This document shows, piece after piece, positions 1 through 8,655 of a DNA stretch of 64,000 nt. The position numbers were made by a program, and so were the translations under genes. How positions within the stretch are numbered: position 1 is the first letter of the stretch; each line of letters starts with the position of its first letter. A model generated the notes under the pieces. That model was not told where the DNA came from, did no database searches, and was given only the letters and a program-made list of their open reading frames with translations. This DNA is from Hydrogenophaga intermedia (GTDB taxonomy: Bacteria; Pseudomonadota; Gammaproteobacteria; Burkholderiales; Burkholderiaceae_C), in assembly GCF_023715105.1 (NCBI RefSeq), contig NZ_JAMBNO010000002.1, positions 276,657-340,656 of the forward strand, given 5' to 3'.

Positions 1-6
1 AGTTCC

Positions 7-882
7 GTGCAACTGCTGCAACTGCTGATCAGCGGCGCGGCCCAGGGATGCATCTACGGCCTGATCGCGTTGGGCTTCGTGCTCATCTACAAGGCCACCG
101 AAACCGTGAGCTTCGCCCAGGGCGATCTCATGATGGTGGGTGCGTTCGGTGGCCTGCTCACGATGACGATGCTGGGCTTCCCCTACTGGGTGTCGGTGCC
201 GGCGGCCATCATCGGCATGATGCTGTTCGGCATCGGCCTGGAGCGTCTGGTGATCCGCCCCATCCTCGGGCAACCGGCCTTCTCGATCGTGATGCTCACC
301 ATCGGCGTGGGCTTCGTGCTGCGCGGGCTCATCACCATGATCCCCAACATCGGCACCGAGACGCACACGCTGCCGGTGCCCTATGCGGGGCAGGTGCTCA
401 ACCTGGGCGCGCTCGTGATCTCGGCCGAGCAGATCGTGGTGATCGGCGCCACCGCACTGCTGTGCGGGCTGCTGTTCACGATGTTCCGCTACAGCAAGCT
501 CGGCATCGCCATGCAGGCGGCGTCGCAGAACCAGCTGGCCGCGTACTACATGGGCATTCCGGTCAAGCGCATCAACGGCCTGGTGTGGGGCCTGGCCGCT
601 GGCGTGGCCGCCATCGCGGGCCTGCTGCTGGCGCCCATCACCTTCGTGCACGCCAACATGGGCTTCATCGGCCTCAAGGCCTTCCCGGCCGCGGTGGTGG
701 GCGGCTTCGGCAGCCTGCCCGGCGCCATCGTGGGCGGGCTGATCATCGGCATCGTCGAGGCGGTCGCGGGCTTCTACCTGCCCGAGGGCTTCAAGGACAT
801 CGCGCCTTACATCGTGGTGCTGATCATGCTGGTGCTCAAGCCCAACGGCTTGTTCGGCGAGAAGCTGCGTAAAAAAGTCTGA
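7..882 (+). CDS. livH: Branched-chain amino acid-type ABC transporter permease (LivH family)
   Basis: Inner-membrane permease of a LIV-type (HAAT) ABC importer for branched-chain amino acids or related small carboxylates. The 291-residue product is almost entirely hydrophobic helices and has the LivH hallmarks GCIYGLIALGFVLIYK near the N-terminus and SFAQGDLMMVGAF just after it; the C-terminus KPNGLFGEK is also typical. It is the first gene of a run with livM, livG, livF, an acyl-CoA ligase and a receptor. The GTG at position 7 fits the family's usual N-terminus, but only six bases precede it, so the true start may lie outside the window and no promoter or ribosome-binding site can be judged. 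Substrate unknown. Confidence 0.9.
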   Translation: MQLLQLLISGAAQGCIYGLIALGFVLIYKATETVSFAQGDLMMVGAFGGLLTMTMLGFPYWVSVPAAIIGMMLFGIGLERLVIRPILGQPAFSIVMLTIGVGFVLRGLITMIPNIGTETHTLPVPYAGQVLNLGALVISAEQIVVIGATALLCGLLFTMFRYSKLGIAMQAASQNQLAAYYMGIPVKRINGLVWGLAAGVAAIAGLLLAPITFVHANMGFIGLKAFPAAVVGGFGSLPGAIVGGLIIGIVEAVAGFYLPEGFKDIAPYIVVLIMLVLKPNGLFGEKLRKKV

Positions 883-894
883 GGCCACATCGAC

Positions 895-1971
895 ATGCGC
901 TTCCTCTTCAAAACCGACTACGACCAGGACATCCGCCTCGCCAAGCACGGCGGCCGTGTGTTCTGGTACGGCCTGCTGTGCCTGTTCCTCATCGCCGCGC
1001 CCTGGGCCATCGACGAATACTGGCTGGCGCAGCTCACCTTCGTGCTGATCTACGGCATTGTCGGTCTGGGCCTCATGCTGCTGGCCGGCTTCACCGGCCT
1101 GTTCTCGCTGGGCCACGCGGCGTTTCTGGGCGTGGGCGCCTACACGCAGGCCGTCATGGTGAACGCGGGTGTGCCCTTTCCCGTCGCGCTGGCCTGCGCC
1201 GCCCTGCTGGCTGCGGCGGTGGGGGTGGTGGTGGGCCTGCCGGCGTTGCGCGTCAAGGGCATCTACCTCGGCATGGCCACGCTGGCCTTCGGATTCATCG
1301 TCGAGGAAGGCCTGGCGCGCTGGGAGTCGGTCACGGGCGGCAACAAGGGCCTGATGGTGAACTACCCCAGCCTGTTCGGCTGGGAGCTCGACTCCACCAA
1401 CGAGTTCTACTTCCTGTGCTTGGTGGTGTGCGTGGCCAGCACGCTGGCCATCGTCAACCTCATGCGCTCATCCACCGGCCGCGCCTTTGTCGCCATCCGC
1501 GACTCGGAGATCTCGGCGCAGAGCATGGGCATTCACCTGGCGCGCTACAAGACGCTGTCGTTCGCACTGTCGGCCGCACTGGCGGGCCTGGGTGGCGCGC
1601 TCTATGCGCACAAGATCCAGTTCCTCTCGCCCGAGCAGTTCTCCATCATCCAGTCGATCGACCTGCTGCTCATGGTGGTGATCGGCGGGCTGGGTTCCAT
1701 CCACGGCGCCTTTCTCGGCGCGATCTTCCTGATCGTGATGCCGCAGCTGATCGCCGTCGGCAAGGACTACCTGCCCGCCGCCATCGGCCAGGCCGCGGGC
1801 CTGCAGGGCACGGTGTACGGCCTGGTGCTGATTGCCTTCGTGCTGTTCGAGCCCATGGGGCTCTACGGGCGCTGGCTCAAGGTGCGCGCCTATTTCCAGC
1901 TGTTCCCGTTCTACCGCAAGGGCATGTTCAAGCGGCAGAAGTCGTTCCAGAAGTCCGACCGCCTGAAGTGA
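895..1971 (+). CDS. livM: Branched-chain amino acid-type ABC transporter permease (LivM family)
   Basis: Second membrane permease of the importer, expected to pair with the upstream LivH. The 358-residue protein has a short charged N-terminus, then about nine to ten hydrophobic segments, with the LivM signatures GLMLLAGFTGLFSLGHAAF (around residues 60-80) and VKGIYLGMATLAFGFIVEE (around 120-137). The EAA-like cytoplasmic loop falls in RDSEISAQSMGIHLARYK. It begins 12 bases after livH and ends five bases before livG, so the genes are co-transcribed. The C-terminal tail is basic and longer than in many LivM proteins, which may reflect the subfamily. Confidence 0.9.
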   Translation: MRFLFKTDYDQDIRLAKHGGRVFWYGLLCLFLIAAPWAIDEYWLAQLTFVLIYGIVGLGLMLLAGFTGLFSLGHAAFLGVGAYTQAVMVNAGVPFPVALACAALLAAAVGVVVGLPALRVKGIYLGMATLAFGFIVEEGLARWESVTGGNKGLMVNYPSLFGWELDSTNEFYFLCLVVCVASTLAIVNLMRSSTGRAFVAIRDSEISAQSMGIHLARYKTLSFALSAALAGLGGALYAHKIQFLSPEQFSIIQSIDLLLMVVIGGLGSIHGAFLGAIFLIVMPQLIAVGKDYLPAAIGQAAGLQGTVYGLVLIAFVLFEPMGLYGRWLKVRAYFQLFPFYRKGMFKRQKSFQKSDRLK

Positions 1972-1976
1972 ACACC

Positions 1977-2807
1977 ATGAACGACGACGTCCTCCTCTCT
2001 GCAAAGAACCTGAGCGTGCGCTTCGGCGGCGTGCTGGCCGTCAACAACGTGAGCTTCGATGTGAAGAAGGGTGAGGTGTTCACCCTGATCGGCCCCAACG
2101 GCGCCGGCAAGACCACGGTGTTCAACCTCATCAGCCGCATCTACACGCCCACCACCGGCACCATCGATTACTCGGGCCCCGAGGGCACCTTGCGCCTGAC
2201 GGAGCAGCCGCCGCACGCGATCGCCAGGCTCGGCATTGCGCGCACCTTCCAGAACATCGAGTTGTTCGAGCACGCCACCGTGCTGCAGAACCTGCTGATC
2301 GGGCGCCACACACACCGGCGCACCGGGCTGTGGAGCGAGATCTTCTTCACCGGCAAGACGCGCGCCGCCGAGATCGAAGCGCGCGAGCGGGTGGAGCACG
2401 TGATCGACCTGCTCGACCTGCAGCACCACCGCGAGAGCATGGTGGCCGGCCTGCCCTACGGCGTGCGCAAGGTGGTGGAACTGGCGCGTGCGCTGTGCAC
2501 CGAGCCGCGCCTGCTGCTGCTCGACGAGCCCTCCTCCGGCCTGAACGTGGAAGAGACCGAGGACATGGCCTTCTGGATCACCGACATCAAGAACGAACTC
2601 GGGATCACGGTACTCATGGTGGAGCACGACATGAGCCTGGTCTCCAAGGTGTCCGACCGCGTGCTGGCGATGAGCATGGGCGCCGAGCTGGCCACCGGCA
2701 CGCCGGCCGAGGTGCAGGCCGATCCGGGCGTGATCGAGGCTTACCTGGGCAGCGTGGACGACGTGTCCAGCCTGCGCCGCGAAAACCACAACAAGGTGTC
2801 CGCATGA
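1977..2807 (+). CDS. livG: LIV-type ABC transporter ATP-binding protein (LivG family)
   Basis: Cytoplasmic ATPase of the importer. The 276-residue product has Walker A GPNGAGKT at residues 39-46, a degenerate signature YGVRKVVELARAL in place of LSGGQ (usual for LivG), Walker B LLLLDEPSSGL and the switch histidine in MVEHDM. The ATG at 1977 was chosen because the reading frame upstream of it runs through livM and the protein then starts exactly like LivG (MNDDVLLSAKNLSVRFGG). The stop overlaps the livF start as ATGA, indicating translational coupling. Confidence 0.93.
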   Translation: MNDDVLLSAKNLSVRFGGVLAVNNVSFDVKKGEVFTLIGPNGAGKTTVFNLISRIYTPTTGTIDYSGPEGTLRLTEQPPHAIARLGIARTFQNIELFEHATVLQNLLIGRHTHRRTGLWSEIFFTGKTRAAEIEARERVEHVIDLLDLQHHRESMVAGLPYGVRKVVELARALCTEPRLLLLDEPSSGLNVEETEDMAFWITDIKNELGITVLMVEHDMSLVSKVSDRVLAMSMGAELATGTPAEVQADPGVIEAYLGSVDDVSSLRRENHNKVSA

Positions 2808-3592
2808 GCGTTCCCACCAGTGATGCGCCGGTGCTGAAACTCTCCAACGTCGAGAGCGCCTACGGTCCGATCAAGGCCATCCGCGGCGTGAGCCTGCAGG
2901 TGCGCCGCGGCGAGATCGCCACCGTGCTGGGCAGCAACGGGGCGGGCAAGACCACCATCCTCAAGACCATCAGCGGCATCATCGACCCGCGCAAGGGCAC
3001 GGTGGAGTTCAAGGGTGAGAACATCACCGCGCAGGACCCGGCGCACATCGTGCAGCAGGGCCTGCTGCACGTGCCCGAGGGGCGCGAGGTGTTCCCGCTG
3101 CTGAGCGTGCGCGACAACCTGCTCATGGGCGCCTACACCCGGCGCGACCGCGACGGCGTGGCGCGCGACATGGAGGCCGTGTTCGCCTATTTCCCGATCC
3201 TCAAGGAGCGCGCCACGCAAGACGCCGGCCTGCTCTCGGGCGGGCAGCAGCAGATGCTGGCGATCAGCCGCGCGCTCATGGCCAACCCCGACCTGATGCT
3301 GCTGGACGAGCCCAGCCTGGGGCTGAGCCCCAAGCTCACCAAGGAGATCTTCGAGATCGTGGTGCGCATCAACCGCGAGCGCGGCACCACCATCCTGCTG
3401 GTGGAGCAGAACGCCAACATGGCACTGAACGCGTCCGACTACGGCTACGTGCTGGAGAACGGCCGCATCGTGATGGAAGACACCTGCGCCCGGCTGCGCG
3501 AGAAGGACGACATCAAGGAGTTCTACCTCGGCATGAAGGAAGCCGGCGTGCGCGCCGAGCGCCGCTGGAAGAAGAAGAAGAACTGGCGCTGA
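2804..3592 (+). CDS. livF: LIV-type ABC transporter ATP-binding protein (LivF family)
   Basis: Second ATPase of the importer, expected to form a heterodimer with LivG. The 262-residue protein shows Walker A GSNGAGKT at residues 43-50, the canonical LSGGQQQMLAISRAL signature and Walker B MLLDEPSLGL. The C-terminus ends in a very basic stretch (ERRWKKKKNWR), longer than in typical LivF proteins of about 235 residues. Start at 2804 is set by the four-base ATGA overlap with livG. An acyl-CoA ligase gene follows 13 bases downstream. Confidence 0.93.
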   Translation: MSVPTSDAPVLKLSNVESAYGPIKAIRGVSLQVRRGEIATVLGSNGAGKTTILKTISGIIDPRKGTVEFKGENITAQDPAHIVQQGLLHVPEGREVFPLLSVRDNLLMGAYTRRDRDGVARDMEAVFAYFPILKERATQDAGLLSGGQQQMLAISRALMANPDLMLLDEPSLGLSPKLTKEIFEIVVRINRERGTTILLVEQNANMALNASDYGYVLENGRIVMEDTCARLREKDDIKEFYLGMKEAGVRAERRWKKKKNWR

Positions 3593-3605
3593 GCGGAGCA
3601 ACCAT

Positions 3606-5462
3606 ATGAGCTACCTCTGGGACCTCTCCCACATTCAGCCCGAGACCCGCGTGGTGCTCGAGGGCGACACCATTCCCGCGATGTTCTGGAACGGCGTGAA
3701 GGCGCGCGGCCCGGCCGTGTGGATGCGCCAGAAAGACTTCGGCATCTGGCGCAGCTGGACCTGGTCGCAGACCGGTGAAGCGGTGCGCGAGATCGCGCAC
3801 GGCCTCATGGCGCTGGGCTTCGCGCCCAAGGAGACCGCCTCCATCCTGTCCAACACCACCATCGAATGGGTGCTCGCCGATCTGGCGGTGCTGAGCGCGG
3901 GCGGCGTGGCCAACGGCATCTACCCCACCGATGCCGCCGAGCAGGTGCAGTTCCTGTGCGATGACTCGCGCACCACGGTGCTGTTCGTGGAGGACGAGGA
4001 ACAACTCGACAAGGCGCTGGAGGTGCGCGCGCAGTTGCCCATGCTGCGCCAGATCGTGGTGTTCGACATGGAAGGCCTGCGCGACTTCCGCGACGAGCGG
4101 GTGATGAGCCTGGCCGCCTTGCGCGAGCTGGGCCGCAGCCACCTGCAGACCCATCCGCACATGGTGGAAGAGCGCGTGCGCAACGTGAAGCCCGAAGACC
4201 TGGCGATCCTGGTCTACACCTCGGGCACCACCGGCAAGCCCAAGGGCGCCATGCACTCGCACCAGGGCCTCGTGTACACCGTGCGCGGCTACAACACGCT
4301 GATCGCGCGCGACGGCAACGACGAGTGCATGTGCTTCCTGCCGCTGTGCCACATCGCCGAGCGGCTGGGTGGTGAGTACTTCTCGCTCTACACAGGGGCC
4401 AAGCTCAACTTCGTGGAGAACCCCGAGACGGTGCCCGAGAACGTGCGCGAGATCGCGCCCACGGTGTTCACCGCGGTGCCGCGCGTGTGGGAGAAGTTCT
4501 ACTCCGGCGTGATGATCGCGCTCAAGGAAGCGGGCGCGCTGCAGCAGGCCGCGTACGCGTGGGCCATCGGTGTCGGCCAGCGCGTGGCCGAGCATGTGCT
4601 CAAGGGCGAGTCGGTGCCCGGCGGGCTCAAGCTGCAGTTCAAGCTGGCCCGCGTGCTGGTGCTCGACAACGTGCGCAAGCTGATCGGCATCCACCGCGCG
4701 CGTTTTCTCGTCACTGGCGCAGCGCCCATCTCACCCGATCTGGTGCGCTGGTACCTCGCGCTGGGCGTGCCCATGCTCGAGGTGTGGGGCATGACGGAGA
4801 CCTGTGGCGCCTCCACCGGCATTCCGGCCGACCGCATCAAGCCCGGCAGCATCGGCCCGGCCGCGCAATACAACGAGGTCCGCCTGGACCCGGCCACCAA
4901 CGAGATTCTGGTGCGCGGCCCGAACGTGTTCATGGGCTACCTCAACCTGCCCGAGAAAACGGCCGAGACGATCGACCCCGACGGCTGGCTGCACACCGGT
5001 GACGTGGGGACGGTGGATGAGGAAGGGTTTTTCCGCATCACCGACCGCATGAAAGACATCATCATCACCGCGGGGGGCAAGAACATCACGCCCAGCGAGA
5101 TCGAGAACGAACTGAAGTTCTCCCCGTATGTCACCGACGCGGTGGTGATCGGCGACCAGCGTCCTTACCTCACGGTGATCATCATGATCGACCAGGAGAA
5201 CGTGGAGAAATTCGCGCAGGACAACGACGTGCCCTTCTCCAACTACGCCAGCCTCACGCGCACCGCCGAAGTGCAGCAACTCATCCAGACCGAAATCGAC
5301 CGCGTCAACAAGAAGTTTGCGCGTGTGGAGCAGATCAAGAAGTTCTTCCTGCTCGACACCCAGCTCACCGCGGAAGACGAGGAACTCACGCCGACGATGA
5401 AGCTCAAGCGCAAGCTCGTGCAGAAGAAGTACGCCGAGCAGATCGAGGCGATGTACCACTGA
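3606..5462 (+). CDS. AMP-forming long-chain acyl-CoA synthetase-like ligase
   Basis: ANL-superfamily enzyme that activates a carboxylic acid as acyl-AMP and then the CoA thioester. The 618 residues include the P-loop-like motif LVYTSGTTGKPKGAMHSH (about residues 201-218), the A5-type motif VWGMTETCG, and the GWLHTGDVG and DRMKDIIITAGGKNI motifs around the hinge. The length and the 'KFARVEQIKKFFLL' C-terminal region match the FadD15-like group of long-chain or branched acid ligases. The gene lies between the ABC ATPase and the receptor of the same operon, so the imported substrate is probably a carboxylate that is immediately thioesterified. Exact substrate is not readable from sequence. Confidence 0.88.
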   Translation: MSYLWDLSHIQPETRVVLEGDTIPAMFWNGVKARGPAVWMRQKDFGIWRSWTWSQTGEAVREIAHGLMALGFAPKETASILSNTTIEWVLADLAVLSAGGVANGIYPTDAAEQVQFLCDDSRTTVLFVEDEEQLDKALEVRAQLPMLRQIVVFDMEGLRDFRDERVMSLAALRELGRSHLQTHPHMVEERVRNVKPEDLAILVYTSGTTGKPKGAMHSHQGLVYTVRGYNTLIARDGNDECMCFLPLCHIAERLGGEYFSLYTGAKLNFVENPETVPENVREIAPTVFTAVPRVWEKFYSGVMIALKEAGALQQAAYAWAIGVGQRVAEHVLKGESVPGGLKLQFKLARVLVLDNVRKLIGIHRARFLVTGAAPISPDLVRWYLALGVPMLEVWGMTETCGASTGIPADRIKPGSIGPAAQYNEVRLDPATNEILVRGPNVFMGYLNLPEKTAETIDPDGWLHTGDVGTVDEEGFFRITDRMKDIIITAGGKNITPSEIENELKFSPYVTDAVVIGDQRPYLTVIIMIDQENVEKFAQDNDVPFSNYASLTRTAEVQQLIQTEIDRVNKKFARVEQIKKFFLLDTQLTAEDEELTPTMKLKRKLVQKKYAEQIEAMYH

Positions 5463-5502
5463 ACCCCTGACCTCTCTCACCAACTCACAGGAGACGACAG
5501 CG

Positions 5503-6678
5503 ATGAAGACAACACTGAGCCTGATCGGCGCGGCCATCGCGCTGAGCACCGGCGCCGCGATGGCGCAATCGCAAGGCGTGAGCAAGGACGAAATCGTCCT
5601 CGGCTCCATCCAGGATCTCTCCGGCCCCATCGCCGGCTTCGGCAAGCAGGTGCGCCTGGGCATGATGCTGCGTGTGGACGAGGCCAACGAGCAAGGCGGC
5701 ATCAACGGCCGCAAGATCAAGCTGGTGGTGGAAGACTCGGCCTATGACCCGCGCCGCGCGGTGCTGGCCGCACAGAAGCTGGTCAACCAGGACAAGATCT
5801 TCGCCATGATCGGCCACATCGGCACGGCGCAGAACATGGCCGCCATGCCGGTGCAGTTCCAGAAGAACGTGATCAACTTCTTCCCGGTGACGGCCGCGCG
5901 CGAGATGTACGAGCCCTTCCACAAGCTCAAGTACAGCTTTGCCGCCACCTACTACGACCAGATGAAGATCGCGGTGCCGCGACTGGCCAAGGAGAAGAAC
6001 GCCAAGAAGGTCTGCACCATGTACCAGGACGACGAGTTCGGCCTGGAGGTCAAGCGCGGTGCCGAAGATGGTCTGAAGGCCGCCGGCATGACGCTGGCCG
6101 TGGAGACCAGCTACAAGCGTGGCGCCACCGACTTCTCATCGCAGATGCAGAAGCTCGCGTCCGAGCAGTGCGACATGGTGGTGCTGGGCACCATCATCCG
6201 CGAGACCATCGGCGGCATCGCCACCGCGCGCCGCCTGGGCTTCAACCCCACCTTCATCGGCTCCAGCGCGGCCTACACCGACCTGATCCACAAGCTCGGC
6301 GGCCCCGCCATGAACGGCCTGTACGCCACCATGACCGTGCAGCACCCCTACCTGGACGCCACCTCGCAGCCGGTGCGCTTCTGGGCCACCAAGTACCAGA
6401 CCAAGTTCAACGAGGACCCAACGGTGTTCTCGGTCTATGGCTACAGCGCGATGGACTCCTTCATCCGCGCTGCCACCAAGGCCGGCAACAACCTCACCAC
6501 GGACAGTTTCATCAAGGCGATGGACACCATGACCATTCCGCCCGATATCTTCGGCAGCGCCGAGATGACCTTCAGCCCCACGAAGCGCCTGGGCAGCAAC
6601 GCCACGCGCCTCTCGCAGCTCGACAACAACCGCTGGAAAGTGATTTCCGAGTACATGAAGATCGACGGCGCCAAGTAA
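5503..6678 (+). CDS. LIV-type ABC transporter periplasmic substrate-binding protein
   Basis: Periplasmic receptor of the importer. The 391-residue protein has a Sec signal peptide of about 22 residues (cleavage after ALSTGAAMAQ-like sequence) and the type I periplasmic-binding fold, recognised by DEIVLGSIQDLSGPIAGFGKQ and the 'QGGINGRKIKLVVEDSAYDP' region shared by receptors of the LivK/amide group. It ends the operon: a strong ribosome-binding site (CAGGAGA) lies upstream and a rho-independent terminator downstream. Co-location with an acyl-CoA ligase suggests a carboxylate, such as an aromatic or branched acid, rather than a classical amino acid; this is inference. Confidence 0.9.
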   Translation: MKTTLSLIGAAIALSTGAAMAQSQGVSKDEIVLGSIQDLSGPIAGFGKQVRLGMMLRVDEANEQGGINGRKIKLVVEDSAYDPRRAVLAAQKLVNQDKIFAMIGHIGTAQNMAAMPVQFQKNVINFFPVTAAREMYEPFHKLKYSFAATYYDQMKIAVPRLAKEKNAKKVCTMYQDDEFGLEVKRGAEDGLKAAGMTLAVETSYKRGATDFSSQMQKLASEQCDMVVLGTIIRETIGGIATARRLGFNPTFIGSSAAYTDLIHKLGGPAMNGLYATMTVQHPYLDATSQPVRFWATKYQTKFNEDPTVFSVYGYSAMDSFIRAATKAGNNLTTDSFIKAMDTMTIPPDIFGSAEMTFSPTKRLGSNATRLSQLDNNRWKVISEYMKIDGAK

Positions 6679-6725
6679 GCGCACATCCCGATCCGCGCCG
6701 CCCGGTCAACGGGCCATGCGCAGAC

Positions 6726-6757
6726 GCCGCCGCGGTGCAAGCCCGGCGGCTTTTTTT
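6726..6757 (+). terminator. Rho-independent terminator of the first ABC/ligase operon
   Basis: Perfect 7-bp G+C stem (GCCGCCG at 6726-6732 pairing with CGGCGGC at 6744-6750), an 11-base loop and an immediate run of seven T residues (6751-6757), 48 bases after the receptor stop codon. This is the classical intrinsic terminator layout. Confidence 0.9.
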
Positions 6758-6842
6758 CGATCGTGCGGGGGAACCCACGATTCAACCCGGTTACTGAGCG
6801 GAGGCCGCTTCGTGCCGCGTCGCCTGGCGGCGGCAACTCCTT

Positions 6843-8198
6843 ATGCAACCCAAAAGTCGCTTGTTGATCCGGCCCGGCAACCCTCGCCCGGCAACCCCCC
6901 TGGCACAGAGCGGGGCAAACGAATCCCGCCCCCTGGCTGTTCGGGCCGGCACTGACAACCCCCAGCACACGCTGATCCCACAAACCGCGCTCCCTTCACC
7001 GCCAGTCGCACCGGTTCAAAAAGCGGGTGAGCACGCGCTGTTCGGTCAGGGCTCGCTACCCATCACGCGCTACAGGGTGCACAAGCTGGGCTTTCTGGGT
7101 CAGTACGGGCCACGGTGCAAGCCATCGCAATTCATCGAAATCCTCACCAACCTGAGATCGCTGCGCAACAGCAGCGATGGAAGTAATGACCCCGAGAGCG
7201 TGCAAGCACTGGCCACGCTCGCGATGGAAGCCGGCAGAGACAACGCCCCCGATTGCAATATAGGCGTACTCACCTCGGACGACCCATCGCTCGACACGAA
7301 CCGCGTGAACGCACTCGTCGCGGCGAACCGGCCACCGGCAGCACACCTCACGCCACCCGGGGTCGCCGTCCAGCCACAGCTCGGCTCTTCGCTCGGCCTG
7401 TCTCGCCTGTTCGACACCACCCAATGGACCCCCGAACACCTGCTGGACCTGCACATGCTGGCGTTCTACGAAATGACGCCGCCCGGCGAGATGAATCAAC
7501 AGATCCGAGGATGGTTCAAGGGAACCTGCGCCCGGGTGCGCGAGCAAGCCTTGAGGGCCGGTGAGCCCCGCGGCAGCCGTGCCATGAAGGATTTCGAACA
7601 ACGGATGGCGCGCATTGCCGACAGTATTCGCGCCTTTGACCAGCAGCAGCATGGCAACGACGAGCGCAGCGCTGCATCCGAGACCAAGCGCGTGCGCCGG
7701 GACATCAGCGAACCCACCGCGCCCGAGACGCCCAAAGCGACTGTGACCACGACCTCAACGAGCAACGCAAGGCCGGTGCTCGCCTTGCCCGTGGTCCAGC
7801 TCGGGGACCTTCCCCGCGGCGAACCCGCGGCGTCGCGGCGTCTGGTCGCGGCCTACGGACGACTGCAGCGCGCGTTTCAACCGCCTGCCCAGATACAACC
7901 GGTTGGCCGTCTGGCCAGAGGCGTGCGTGACGCTTTCCAGGAAGCCGCCCACGCGGCCCTGGCTCAAGACCGGATGGACGTGTACCAACTGATCGAGGCG
8001 GCAGCCGCTTCCTGGATGGATCAGGCGCGCCAGGCCGTGAGGGGCGCACTGGCCCCGGGCAAGACAATGCCACCCGACCTGTTCGATCTCATGACCGGCG
8101 CACCAAGTGACCTGATCGTGGCCATGCAGTCCCGGAGCATCGCGCTGGCCATGAACCTCAAAGCCCCCGAGGGCGGCGAAATCGACACCATCGTCTGA
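6843..8198 (+). CDS. Hypothetical protein, 451 aa, proline-rich N-terminus
   Basis: Not recognised. The first 75 residues or so are rich in Pro, Ser, Gln, Asn and Ala and look disordered. A more ordered, helix-rich part follows (about 75-275, with a segment ending in QRMARIADSIRAFDQQQ), then a second disordered Ser/Thr/Pro stretch (about 280-320) and a helical C-terminal region of about 130 residues. There is no signal peptide, membrane helix or enzymatic motif. Codon use is less biased than in neighbours, including the rare AUA codon, and the gene stands alone between a terminator and a DUF2784 gene, so it may have been acquired. The disordered-helical-disordered layout resembles secreted effectors, but nothing here proves secretion. 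The start has only a weak ribosome-binding site. Confidence 0.6.
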   Translation: MQPKSRLLIRPGNPRPATPLAQSGANESRPLAVRAGTDNPQHTLIPQTALPSPPVAPVQKAGEHALFGQGSLPITRYRVHKLGFLGQYGPRCKPSQFIEILTNLRSLRNSSDGSNDPESVQALATLAMEAGRDNAPDCNIGVLTSDDPSLDTNRVNALVAANRPPAAHLTPPGVAVQPQLGSSLGLSRLFDTTQWTPEHLLDLHMLAFYEMTPPGEMNQQIRGWFKGTCARVREQALRAGEPRGSRAMKDFEQRMARIADSIRAFDQQQHGNDERSAASETKRVRRDISEPTAPETPKATVTTTSTSNARPVLALPVVQLGDLPRGEPAASRRLVAAYGRLQRAFQPPAQIQPVGRLARGVRDAFQEAAHAALAQDRMDVYQLIEAAAASWMDQARQAVRGALAPGKTMPPDLFDLMTGAPSDLIVAMQSRSIALAMNLKAPEGGEIDTIV

Positions 8199-8241
8199 GG
8201 GGCGCCACGGCGCGCTCCCCCCGTGGTCGCAGAATGGGCAC

Positions 8242-8655
8242 ATGAGTTCCAACACCGCCCAATGGCTGGCCGACGCACTGCTCGCGCTGCACGTGGGCGT
8301 GGTGCTGTTCGTGGTGGGCTTGCTGCCACTGGTGCTGGCGGGCGGCGTGCTCGGCTGGCGCTGGGTGCGTCATCGTGGGCTTCGCCTCACGCACCTCGGC
8401 TTGATCGTCTTCATCGCGGCGCAAGCCTGGCTCGGGCAGCTGTGCCCGCTCACCGTGTGGGAGCAGGATTTGCGGCGCATTGCCGGCCAGGGCGCCTACA
8501 CGCAGAGCTTCATCGAGCACTGGCTTGCGCGCCTGCTCTACTGGGACGCGCCGTGGTGGGTGTTCGTGACCGCCTACACCACCTTCGCGGTGCTGGTGGC
8601 GCTGGCGTGGTGGTGGGTGCGGCCGGCCCGCCAGCTCACAACCGGAACACCTTGA
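8242..8655 (+). CDS. DUF2784 family small membrane protein
   Basis: A 137-residue integral membrane protein with four predicted hydrophobic segments. The arrangement ALLALHVGVVLFVVGLL, then WRWVRH, then a helix ending IVFIAAQAWLGQLCPLTVWE matches the DUF2784 family, whose conserved CPLTxWE element is intact. No biochemical function is established for the family. Its 3' end overlaps the 3' end of the convergent amidohydrolase gene by 20 bp. Confidence 0.82.
   Translation: MSSNTAQWLADALLALHVGVVLFVVGLLPLVLAGGVLGWRWVRHRGLRLTHLGLIVFIAAQAWLGQLCPLTVWEQDLRRIAGQGAYTQSFIEHWLARLLYWDAPWWVFVTAYTTFAVLVALAWWWVRPARQLTTGTP

Noticed and set aside
6758..6842. PIP-box (TTCGB-N15-TTCGB) before the 451-aa gene
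   Set aside because: TTCGT and TTCGA occur but no second half at the required distance was found.
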